Position numbers and translations under genes: made by a program. Positions 1 to 6,435 of a stretch of 6,435 bases of DNA are shown here, piece after piece; position 1 is the first letter of the stretch, and each line of letters begins with the position of its first letter. The stretch comes from Desulfocapsa sp. (GTDB lineage Bacteria > Desulfobacterota > Desulfobulbia > Desulfobulbales > Desulfocapsaceae), in the NCBI GenBank assembly GCA_029935135.1, contig JAOZKX010000129.1, positions 1 to 6,435 on the forward strand, given 5' to 3'. The notes under the pieces are model-generated. The model saw only the letters and a list, made by a program, of their open reading frames with translations, did no database searches and had not been told where the DNA came from.

Positions 1-3000
1 CCAGCCTTAAAGGGGTAACGATCCTTAAAGAGGACGCGGATCCCCCCACCTGTGGATGCAGGATCCACAACCCCGGTTACAACCTCAGGATAGATGTTCA
101 TAAAGGTAATAAAGGGGTCCTGTATATGATCAACGGGCAGCAGCTTATCGGTGATTGTCGTGACACTGTGGAAGCCCTCAACAAGGGGGCTGATCTGGAC
201 AAAGTCGTGCCCGTTCTCCTGCCGGTAGACGATAAAACTGTTGGCCACTGTCTGGTTCCTGATAATGTCAGCAGCCGGACAGTTATAAAACAGAAGTTCT
301 CTGTCACCCAGGCAGGGGCTGAATCCCGGCTCAAATTCTATGCCGAAACTTCCGCAGGAGAGTGTGGCACAGGTCTGTAGACTCTGGGTAATCGATGTTA
401 AATCATCGCTCAGCACCAGTACCGGGTAGTGATCATAGGCGGTCTCCATGTAAAAGGCGCCCAGGCTTTCCCCCTCTACAACTTCAGGCTCTGCCACAGG
501 TGGCCATGGAAGGGTTGTTCGTTCTCCCAGGTGCCAGGTGTCGCACTGCTCATTTGACCAGTCACTGACCTGCATATCTGTAGCCAGGGCACGGACCTGG
601 AAGCACCACTCTTTGGCCATGTCCGCAAGATCCAAGGGGTGAGGATAGGGATAGCGTCCGGAATAGTCAGGAGAAATATCCCACAGGCTCTGGAAACTGC
701 TGCCGTCCTCACTGCTGATTTTAAGGATATAGGAGCCTATTCCAGCCGTGGGCATACTCCAGTGGAGGTTGAAAAAATTACCCTCGCCGGTGCTGACTGC
801 CTCCGGGGCATCAAGGAGCGGCCGCGGCGGAGGCTGACTGTTTTGTCCGGGCAGTTCAAGGCAGCCAAGGTGCTGCATGATGGAGCCCACATGGTTTTCG
901 CTGAAGGTCCGTACACCCAGACAGATATCGTCAGGAGTCAGTCCGGCAAGGTCATCAAAAACCTCACATACCTCATCATCCACGGTGGCTGTCGGAAAGG
1001 TGTGAAACGCACTCATACCATTTGCCGTTTCATAGTAAACCCTGGCTGACTGACCACTCTGCAAGGTCACACAGACCTGCAGCGGACTGTCGACAAGGGG
1101 GTGACTGTCTCCAATCTCCTGCCAAGAGCATGATTCATCCATGCTTATACAGCCCTGGTAGGCACAGCCGTTGATTATCTCAAAACTTTGGGAGTATGCG
1201 AGCTGCCCGTCATTTTCATCGTAATAGAAAACGATTACAGCTTGGTTCCCGTTGCAGTCGGGCAGTATACACTTTCCTGCAATTTCCACCGTCGGCAGAC
1301 TGCTGACCTGTATGCGGCCAATGCCCTCACTGTCCAATTGACCGCTGGCCAATAATCGCAGGGTTAGGGGTATACCGCTGCAGCCTTGGAATAGTTTATA
1401 GCTTGCCGCCTGACCGGTGATGTCGCGGATAATGAGACTGTCACCTGCAAGGGGTTGAATTGGGTCGCAGTCTCCAGGCAGACCAGCAGAGTAGCTGCAG
1501 ACCTGACGGGAAATGGTGGCAGCGGGATCTGGCTGGCTGCGATCGTACAAAACTCCACGCAGGGGTGGTGACAGTGGGCTCTGATTGCCTTGGGCATCGA
1601 CTGCCAGGACCTTGTACCAGTAGGACTTGTTCAGTTCAGGGATTCCAGGCGTCTGCTTGTCGATATAGATGATCTGGACATGGGTTTCGTTGAGGGCACG
1701 AGAAAATTGAGGATCATCGGGGCTGACAGTAGCAATCCACTGGGGCGGGCGGATCCCTGGTGGATGGAGTGTTGGGTCGCATGGGTCGTCTTCGAGGTTG
1801 TCAGGCCACCCGTCACCATCGGTATCGATTCCCCACTGGGCGGCCTGCCGGGATGAATCGAAGCGAAAGATCCGGTAGTGGTCCACAGCAAGATCTGCGC
1901 AGCGGGGGGTGTCAACTGTACATGATTGTTCAGCACCTACCCAGCAAACCTCCTCTGTCCCAGCGGAACAGATATTGCGGTTTGTGGCATAGTATCTCGA
2001 GAAGTTAAGACCGGTGGGAGCATCCCATACCAGGGCCAGGCGAGGAGTAAGGTTGTCCAGCGGGTCTTTTATCTCACTGACATGACTGTTCCATATGGCT
2101 CGCGGTGGCATCCCATCTTCCACGGTCAGCTCCACCGCAGAAACTGGAGCGCTGTAATGACCGGCGATATCTCTTGCGGTGAGATAATAAAAATAACTCT
2201 GGCCCTGCTGCCACTCTGGCCCCTCGTCACTGTTACTATGGTTTTCCTGGCCGTCTTTTGCAAGATAACTGTCAGGCCCATTCTCTGCAGGGGGGCCTGC
2301 CGTCACCACCGGTTCTGGGTTGACCCGGTAAAGGTTTTGCGGAATTCCCTGACGGAAATCGATAACCCCGAGATCAGTTGCTGACCAGAACAGTTCATAG
2401 CCGTAGGTCACTGCCTTGAGACCAATATCCTGTGGTTCCGCCGGTATGTCCCAGCTAAAATTGATCTTTTCGTTATCCAGGCCGCCGCTCAAGGGAGAAC
2501 AGCTGCTGAGCCGTACTTGTGTCAGTCCACTGGGGGCGGGCAGGATGGTCTCCTGCCCAGGTTCGACGATATCGCTCTGGCCGATGGGTTGAGATTCCCC
2601 GTCGGCTGTCACTGCGGTGAGGATATAATGGTACGACGAGGCGGCGGTGACAGTGTCATCGATAAAGGCCAGCCCTTGGCCCCGGGCGGAACTGAGGTGG
2701 GCTCTGCTCAGGAGCAGTACTTTTAAGGGGTTGTAGGCCGGGGAAGTCGGACTCAGGAGTCCATGGAGGTAGCTGGCAAAGTTAGCATCGTTTATTGTCT
2801 CACCGTCCTCACTGCTGCTCATCCGGTTGAGGTTGTCGACGAGGTGGGAGAAACGGGAAGGCAGGTCGTTTTCTGCAATAGTGCTCAGGGTGGCAACATT
2901 GACCAGAGCGTGATTGATATCGGCCAGCCATTCATGATCCCCGTCGTTGATACTCCTGTAGAGTTTGAACCCTGTGATCGCAGTGGGAATCTCTCCGTCC

Positions 3001-3158
3001 AGGGCGCCCCATTCAAGTACCACTTGGGGATTGCCCTGTGGTCCATTCTCGACCAGGGCCGTAAAAAAAATCGTGCCCCCGTCAGCCAGGGCCAAGGCTC
3101 CACTCCCCATCCATACAACAAGGGAGATAAACAGGATACGGATTGTATGAAATAGCAT
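1..3158 (-). CDS. Secreted FN3-like multidomain protein, Cys-rich, with calcium-loop motif (3' end missing)
   Basis: The frame is open for 1052 codons from ATG 3156-3158 to the left edge with no stop. The N-terminus is a typical signal peptide (hydrophobic core LFISLVVWMG, probable cleavage after GALALA, about residue 25). FN3-like modules, recognised by a tryptophan strand B, a Y/F-x-hydrophobic-Y strand C and a YxYxLTAxD-type strand F, lie at about residues 45-190, 205-348, 365-535 and 778-878. A further one begins near 970 (SFIVYRQENG). The first has a long insertion between strands. The third contains the calcium-loop motif DTDGDGWPDNLEDD at 445-458. Residues 536-775 are a cysteine-rich stretch that I cannot assign. 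There are 24 cysteines in all, which fits disulfides in an oxidising compartment. FN3 modules generally serve binding or spacing in surface and extracellular proteins. No enzyme motif is seen. The exact function is unknown; adhesin, matrix component or partner of the upstream protein are possibilities. An in-frame ATG at 3174-3176 is an alternative start adding MFWRKR. Confidence 0.93.
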   Translation of the reverse strand, partial: MLFHTIRILFISLVVWMGSGALALADGGTIFFTALVENGPQGNPQVVLEWGALDGEIPTAITGFKLYRSINDGDHEWLADINHALVNVATLSTIAENDLPSRFSHLVDNLNRMSSSEDGETINDANFASYLHGLLSPTSPAYNPLKVLLLSRAHLSSARGQGLAFIDDTVTAASSYHYILTAVTADGESQPIGQSDIVEPGQETILPAPSGLTQVRLSSCSPLSGGLDNEKINFSWDIPAEPQDIGLKAVTYGYELFWSATDLGVIDFRQGIPQNLYRVNPEPVVTAGPPAENGPDSYLAKDGQENHSNSDEGPEWQQGQSYFYYLTARDIAGHYSAPVSAVELTVEDGMPPRAIWNSHVSEIKDPLDNLTPRLALVWDAPTGLNFSRYYATNRNICSAGTEEVCWVGAEQSCTVDTPRCADLAVDHYRIFRFDSSRQAAQWGIDTDGDGWPDNLEDDPCDPTLHPPGIRPPQWIATVSPDDPQFSRALNETHVQIIYIDKQTPGIPELNKSYWYKVLAVDAQGNQSPLSPPLRGVLYDRSQPDPAATISRQVCSYSAGLPGDCDPIQPLAGDSLIIRDITGQAASYKLFQGCSGIPLTLRLLASGQLDSEGIGRIQVSSLPTVEIAGKCILPDCNGNQAVIVFYYDENDGQLAYSQSFEIINGCAYQGCISMDESCSWQEIGDSHPLVDSPLQVCVTLQSGQSARVYYETANGMSAFHTFPTATVDDEVCEVFDDLAGLTPDDICLGVRTFSENHVGSIMQHLGCLELPGQNSQPPPRPLLDAPEAVSTGEGNFFNLHWSMPTAGIGSYILKISSEDGSSFQSLWDISPDYSGRYPYPHPLDLADMAKEWCFQVRALATDMQVSDWSNEQCDTWHLGERTTLPWPPVAEPEVVEGESLGAFYMETAYDHYPVLVLSDDLTSITQSLQTCATLSCGSFGIEFEPGFSPCLGDRELLFYNCPAADIIRNQTVANSFIVYRQENGHDFVQISPLVEGFHSVTTITDKLLPVDHIQDPFITFMNIYPEVVTGVVDPASTGGGIRVLFKDRYPFKA
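834..1553 (-). other. Cys-rich unassigned segment between FN3-like modules
   Basis: Residues about 536-775 of the FN3 protein do not show the FN3 strand pattern clearly. Beta-like stretches (AVIVFYYDEN, ARVYYETAN) alternate with cysteine pairs such as GKCILPDC and NGCAYQGC. It could hold one or two divergent beta-sandwich domains with disulfides. Confidence 0.45.
1800..1826 (-). other. Thrombospondin type 3-like calcium loop DTDGDGWPD in the FN3 protein
   Basis: Residues 445-453 form a textbook DxDxDGxxD loop, followed by NLEDDPCDP, as in bacterial thrombospondin type 3-like repeats. It lies inside the third FN3-like module, in the loop after the strand DHYRIFRF, so it is an insertion and not a linker between domains. 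Confidence 0.7.
3063..3070 (-). repeat. Homopolymer of eight T (A8 on + strand) in the early FN3-protein frame
   Basis: Eight consecutive A on the plus strand read as T8 in the coding sense and encode the Ile-Phe-Phe of TIFFT, just after the signal peptide. It is the longest single-base run I noticed in the window. Loss or gain of one base would cut the protein off near residue 30. Confidence 0.9.
3084..3158 (-). other. Signal peptide of the FN3 protein
   Basis: Residues 1-25 show a short n-region with one arginine (MLFHTIR), a hydrophobic core and a small-residue c-region ending ALA before Asp-Gly-Gly. This fits signal peptidase I cleavage after residue 25. There is no lipobox cysteine near the cleavage site, so the product is predicted to be a soluble exported protein, not a lipoprotein. 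Confidence 0.85.
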
Positions 3159-3210
3159 TCGTTTTCTCCAGAACATCGTTTGTCCAGGCAATTGAACAGT
3201 AGCGGTTGAG
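3159..3210 (-). other. 52-base intergenic spacer between the two genes
   Basis: The spacer runs from the TAA of the upstream gene to the preferred ATG of the FN3 gene. I see no hairpin followed by a T-run and no convincing -35/-10 pair in it, only the Shine-Dalgarno site and the alternative ATG. This supports one transcript covering both genes, driven from a promoter to the right of the window. Confidence 0.6.
3165..3169 (-). promoter_or_regulatory. Shine-Dalgarno site (GGAGA) deciding the start of the FN3 protein
   Basis: On the minus strand GGAGA lies six bases before the ATG at 3156-3158, which is good spacing. The in-frame upstream ATG at 3174-3176 has only a weak GGA before it. The later ATG is therefore preferred. 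The longer form would still give a plausible signal peptide with a more basic n-region (MFWRKRM), so the choice is not certain. Confidence 0.65.
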
Positions 3211-6200
3211 TTAATCACAGCAGTTAAAATTATAACTGTTGATGTCAAAGCCATTATCATAGGTGACGCCAAAGGAGGCATCGGCTGTTTCGCACCACTT
3301 ATCGTTGCGGACATCCCGTATGGATTGCCAGCTCCCCGGCGAACAGTCCCCGACCCCGGCACCGGCCCAGCCGCTGCCGTCAAAGAGCAGTTCGGATCCT
3401 GAAATCTGTCCCAGGCACTCCATCTTTCCCTTTAGGGCGGCTAGACAACCGAGGCGGCCGTAAAGAGAACCGCCTATGAGCCCGCCCAGAGTCCCGTGGC
3501 CCGGTTCGGTAAATGCCCAGACACCAAGATCTGCTCCGGCACCGATGGTCAGGGCGCAGCCGTTATCCCAGACAGGTATCTCGGCAGCACCGCGCAGGTA
3601 GATCCCGTAGAGAGGGGAAATTTCAGGACCGATAAAGGTACCGACATCCGGATCAATCCGCCCAAGCACTCCCAGCCGATCACTGGGACATGATTTGCCG
3701 AGATAAAATGCGGCCTTGGGGATCTGATACTCATCAAAACGACCGGCAGCGGTGGCAGCCAGATAAGTTTGCATGCTGCCGATTCCAACTTCGAGGCCAA
3801 GGTCTTCCAGTACCATACTCTCAAAACCGATTTCACCGTCCAGGTAACAGCGGCCCAGGATACCCACAGGAAGAGCAGTGGAGTCGATGATAAATCCAAG
3901 TGCGGCTTCTTTAATCGCCACATTCACACCCAGCATATCAGCGGACACATCATGGGTGGAAAGCATGACACTGTAGTAGGTGTTGTCTGTGCCGCCGCCG
4001 CAGTCGGCCTCCTCCTCATCATTCTTCAATGCAATGATGTCAAGAGCCGCATTATATGAGGTGGGGTCAGGGTAGCCGTCAAAGATAAAATCTGCGTCCA
4101 TATGGATACGATCAAATTCATCCTGGCTGACCACAGCATAACCGTCTATGCCAACCGACTGGATGGTGGTGCCCCAGCCGCCGACTGAATCCACAGCAGC
4201 GCTCAGCTGGTTGGCCAGAGTCTCGTTGACGCTGTTGATGGTTTGGCGGATAAGGCCATTGACGCGTCCGGTCAACTGGGTGGAGACAGAATCCAGCTGG
4301 TCGCTGAGCAGGCCGAACTGGCTAAAAAAGATAGCATTGAGATCTGCAACCGCATCAGACTCAAGAATGGAATTGCGGATCATATTGCGTATATCCTCTC
4401 CCGACGGTTGAGGAAGGCCTGTACTGGGGATTTCTGCCAGCTGGCTCAGAAGACCCAGCAGATTAGTCCCTCCCTCTGCATAGAGGAGATCGGTAAAGGC
4501 AGCCTCGCAGATAAGTTTCAGACCAAACTGTTGGCTGGTAAAGAGATCATTAAAGGTGAGGGTCGCCAGGTTCAAAGTCTCGGGAAAGATTTTCGCCAGT
4601 GAACCGGTAGAGGCTTGAATGGAGGCGGCAAATACTTTGCTTTCCTCGTTGAGAATGAGCTGGGCGGCAGTCTGGGCGCTGATCCAGTCCGCAAATCCAT
4701 CGGGGATTTCTGTATCCCCGTTGATTTTCAATCGCAGGCTGCTAAGAGCATTCTTCAGGGCCTCAAGCTGCGCCTGGGTGGTGAGATTGGCAATAACTGT
4801 CTTCATGGAATTCAGCTTGTCATTAATTGCTGCCAGGTTTTGCTGGAGTTGGCTGGGACCGTCAAAGAAGCGGGGCAGCTGGGAGAGCATCTGCGCAAGA
4901 GGGTCTGACAGCTGAGCATAAGCAGCATTAAGGGCCTGGTTCGCCTGTCGTATGGATTGATCCAGTTCGTCGAGGGAAGAAGCCACTGTGCGCTCGGCAT
5001 CATCGAGCAATGAGGTGTCAATGGCGGCACCGCTGGCCCCAGCGACCTCCTGGAGGATCTCGCCGAAATCAGCCAGGTCAACATTCTCTATAGCATTGCG
5101 TATGTCCATCACCACCTGACGCGCCTTATCAACTTCCTGCAGCAGTACATTTACTGCCCGGTCAGAGTTAACCAGCGGATCGGAGAAGTTATGGCTGCTC
5201 AAGGCAGTTACCAGTGCAGTGAGGGCATTGGTTGCCTCCACTGTGTTCTGCTGCAGGGTACCAATCACCCCGTTGGCAGAATCCAGGAGGGTATCCTGGC
5301 CGTTTTCAAAGGCCGCAATCCCACTCTCAATAAGGGTGATAAGGTTATCCAGTTTGAGGCGTAAGGCCTGAACCACGGCCTCCATTTCCGGAATGGTCCC
5401 TGTGGGAGGGAGATCCATTGTGAACATACCGTATACAGCGATGGCCGCCAGGTAATCGTCATTGTAAAGAGAGAGCATCTCACTGTTGAATTCCGTTGTG
5501 ATAATAGTGTGAAGGTCATCATTGACATCACGAAGCGGCTCTATGAGCAGACCCGTTATCTGGCTGTGGCCCTGATGGGCAGCAGTCAGCCTGGCGGCAG
5601 CCTCATGGATGGCCAGGGGGAGGCCCTGGAGAGGAGCGGTGTCCACCTGGACCATGAGCCTGTCCACGGCAGTCGCAATGGTTGTGCTCAAGTCACCGCC
5701 GGTAAGGCTTAGCATTTCCTTTTCAAGGGTGTGAAGACAGATATTGTCACTGCTTTCGGCTGGTGTGAAGCAGAGAAGGTCTTCAATGGTGCCTGCGGGT
5801 ACACCCAGGGAACTGAGAAAGAGATCCAGCTCGCCACCACTACTGTAATTTGCCAGATCAAGCTGGAAGTTTGCCAGATCGGGAACCTCGGCGCTGATGC
5901 CGAAGGAAAATTCTGCTGCCGATGGGCGAATGGAGTCTGGAACAGAACTCACCGAAATGACGCCCATGATATCAGAACTTCTGCTCAAGCCATGAAATTG
6001 CGGGGCCCGGCCATTTGCTGATCGCTTATAGATGGCATAATAGTCGAGATCGACCATAGTATCAGTGGGCCAGGAGTAGCTGAAAAACGGCTTTGGTGCT
6101 GCCTTCTCCGCAGAAAGTAAATGCTGGCGCAGAGTGTCCACGGTCTCACCTAGATATCCGTCAGGGACCCCGTCATGGTTCAGGTCGCTGTCCGTCTCAT

Positions 6201-6435
6201 CCTTGAAGATGTGAAGGTCAAAGGCCTCACGATCAGTGGCGGCGATATTATCGAAGTGACCGGCCAGAGGTACATCGTTAAACAGTGGCACATCGGTAAA
6301 TCCTGCTAAAACGGTGAAACCACTCCAGGGAGGCAGGATAGCATTGCCGTTGATGTCCACGCCCGGTTCATTGAGAAAGGCGTTACGAAGGCGGATACCG
6401 AATCCGGGACCGGGCTCAGCAGAGGGGTCCTGATC
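3211..6435 (-). CDS. Very large putative envelope/extracellular protein with long helical core and Cys/Gly-rich C-terminal domain (5' end missing)
   Basis: The frame is open from the right edge to a TAA at 3211-3213, giving 1074 visible residues. The first in-frame start-like codon is a GTG at 6358-6360. It has no Shine-Dalgarno sequence, and the 25 codons before it are open and read smoothly into it, so the true start probably lies outside the window. Counting from the first visible codon, residues 82-92 carry a DxDxNxDGxxD calcium-loop motif. Residues about 115-185 look like part of an FN3 module (FFSYSWP, then LDYYAIYKRS). Residues about 230-750 are a long amphipathic helical region. Residues about 758-1074 are glycine-rich and beta-like with ten cysteines, ending NFNCCD. 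I do not recognise the family. Thirteen visible cysteines and the calcium loop suggest a role outside the cytoplasm, but no signal peptide can be seen because the N-terminus is missing. The next gene begins 52 bases downstream on the same strand, so the two are probably co-transcribed. Confidence 0.9.
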   Translation of the reverse strand, partial: DQDPSAEPGPGFGIRLRNAFLNEPGVDINGNAILPPWSGFTVLAGFTDVPLFNDVPLAGHFDNIAATDREAFDLHIFKDETDSDLNHDGVPDGYLGETVDTLRQHLLSAEKAAPKPFFSYSWPTDTMVDLDYYAIYKRSANGRAPQFHGLSRSSDIMGVISVSSVPDSIRPSAAEFSFGISAEVPDLANFQLDLANYSSGGELDLFLSSLGVPAGTIEDLLCFTPAESSDNICLHTLEKEMLSLTGGDLSTTIATAVDRLMVQVDTAPLQGLPLAIHEAAARLTAAHQGHSQITGLLIEPLRDVNDDLHTIITTEFNSEMLSLYNDDYLAAIAVYGMFTMDLPPTGTIPEMEAVVQALRLKLDNLITLIESGIAAFENGQDTLLDSANGVIGTLQQNTVEATNALTALVTALSSHNFSDPLVNSDRAVNVLLQEVDKARQVVMDIRNAIENVDLADFGEILQEVAGASGAAIDTSLLDDAERTVASSLDELDQSIRQANQALNAAYAQLSDPLAQMLSQLPRFFDGPSQLQQNLAAINDKLNSMKTVIANLTTQAQLEALKNALSSLRLKINGDTEIPDGFADWISAQTAAQLILNEESKVFAASIQASTGSLAKIFPETLNLATLTFNDLFTSQQFGLKLICEAAFTDLLYAEGGTNLLGLLSQLAEIPSTGLPQPSGEDIRNMIRNSILESDAVADLNAIFFSQFGLLSDQLDSVSTQLTGRVNGLIRQTINSVNETLANQLSAAVDSVGGWGTTIQSVGIDGYAVVSQDEFDRIHMDADFIFDGYPDPTSYNAALDIIALKNDEEEADCGGGTDNTYYSVMLSTHDVSADMLGVNVAIKEAALGFIIDSTALPVGILGRCYLDGEIGFESMVLEDLGLEVGIGSMQTYLAATAAGRFDEYQIPKAAFYLGKSCPSDRLGVLGRIDPDVGTFIGPEISPLYGIYLRGAAEIPVWDNGCALTIGAGADLGVWAFTEPGHGTLGGLIGGSLYGRLGCLAALKGKMECLGQISGSELLFDGSGWAGAGVGDCSPGSWQSIRDVRNDKWCETADASFGVTYDNGFDINSYNFNCCD
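3214..4164 (-). other. Gly-rich, Cys-containing beta-type C-terminal domain of the upstream protein
   Basis: The final 310-odd residues switch from helical to alternating hydrophobic/polar segments with many glycines (GGLIGGSLYGRLGCLAAL, GSGWAGAGVGDCSPGSW). Ten cysteines fall here, including an adjacent pair four to three residues before the end (NFNCCD). The even count suggests disulfides. There is no terminal Phe/Trp typical of outer-membrane barrels, no LPXTG motif and no recognisable C-terminal sorting signal. It may be a beta-sandwich or repeat fold; the family is not recognised. Confidence 0.5.
4186..5745 (-). other. Long helical, probably coiled-coil core of the upstream protein
   Basis: About 520 residues are rich in Ala, Leu, Gln, Asn, Ser, Asp and Glu, with hydrophobic residues at helical spacing (for example SLDELDQSIRQANQALNAAY and LRLKLDNLITLIESGIAAF). 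There are few aromatics and only one cysteine within the core apart from one near its start. Proline or glycine breaks (near PRFFDGPS and NGDTEIPDG) suggest several helical bundles or rods and not one continuous coil. It resembles stalk or spacer regions of large surface proteins in character only; no homology is claimed. Confidence 0.6.
6160..6192 (-). other. Calcium-loop-like motif DSDLNHDGVPD in the upstream protein
   Basis: Acidic and Asn residues at alternating positions followed by DGxxD match the pattern of EF-hand-like, dockerin-type or thrombospondin type 3 calcium loops. Only a single loop is visible. It lies before the FN3-like segment and the helical core. Confidence 0.6.

Noticed and set aside
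51..69. Perfect 7-base inverted repeat (TGTGGAT / ATCCACA, 5-base loop)
   Set aside because: It lies inside the coding frame and is not followed by a T-run in either direction, so it is not a terminator. A repeat this size can arise by chance.
639..1049. Plus-strand open frame of 136 codons
   Set aside because: It lies fully inside the minus-strand FN3 protein frame and has no recognisable domain features; it is a shadow.
1926..2384. Plus-strand open frame of 152 codons with a hydrophobic stretch
   Set aside because: It is antisense to FN3-like modules with clear strand motifs. The hydrophobic stretch is the complement of polar Asp/Glu/Asn/Ser/Gln codons.
2885..3121. Minus-strand frame starting near the FN3 gene start, in another phase
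   Set aside because: Its Trp/Pro/Arg-rich content is nonsense-like, and the overlapping 1052-codon frame explains this region.
2763..3155. Plus-strand open frame of 130 codons
   Set aside because: It is complementary to the signal peptide and first module of the FN3 gene. No domain or ribosome site supports it.
3159..3210. Possible promoter or terminator between the two genes
   Set aside because: I found no convincing -35/-10 pair or hairpin with a T-run in the 52 bases.
3549..3923. Minus-strand frame of 124 codons inside the upstream gene
   Set aside because: It is an alternative phase of the large gene with no signal of its own.
4701..4720. Perfect 7-base inverted repeat (CGGGGAT / ATCCCCG, 6-base loop)
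   Set aside because: It lies in the middle of the large gene and encodes NGDTEIPDG. It has no T-run and no partner gene boundary, so it is probably incidental.
6358..6360. GTG as the start of the upstream gene
   Set aside because: It has no Shine-Dalgarno sequence, no signal peptide follows, and the frame continues open to the window edge.

Overview
The window holds two large, adjacent genes on the minus strand. Both run off an edge of the window, and together they fill all but 52 bases of it. Read in the direction of transcription (right to left), the first is a very large protein whose start lies beyond the right edge (3211-6435; 1074 visible residues). It is followed 52 bases later by a secreted, fibronectin type III (FN3)-like multidomain protein (1-3158; 1052 visible residues). 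The second frame starts inside the window and has no stop codon before the left edge. I translated it codon by codon, and it stays open for 1052 codons. I see no RNA gene, CRISPR array, mobile element, promoter or terminator.

The upstream protein shows, in order, a calcium-loop-like DxDxNxDGxxD motif, a short FN3-like beta segment, about 520 residues of Ala/Leu/Gln/Asn/Ser-rich amphipathic helix that looks like coiled coil, and a glycine-rich, beta-type C-terminal domain of about 310 residues with ten cysteines that ends in Cys-Cys-Asp. The downstream protein has a clear signal peptide, about five FN3-like modules (some with long loop insertions), a thrombospondin type 3-like DTDGDGWPD loop and 24 cysteines. 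The shared features are an envelope or extracellular location, calcium-binding loops and probable disulfides. This suggests that the two products act together outside the cytoplasm, for example as a surface or matrix adhesin pair or a structural layer. That role is inference; I do not recognise a named family for either whole protein.

The base composition is moderate (slightly above half G+C by eye). The gene style, with a signal peptide, Shine-Dalgarno site, tight operon spacing and giant cysteine-containing secreted proteins, fits a Gram-negative environmental bacterium. A desulfobacterial (former deltaproteobacterial) lineage is a guess, not something the sequence proves. The operon promoter and the N-terminal export signal of the upstream protein should lie to the right of the window. 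The end of the FN3 protein and any further cassette genes should lie to the left.
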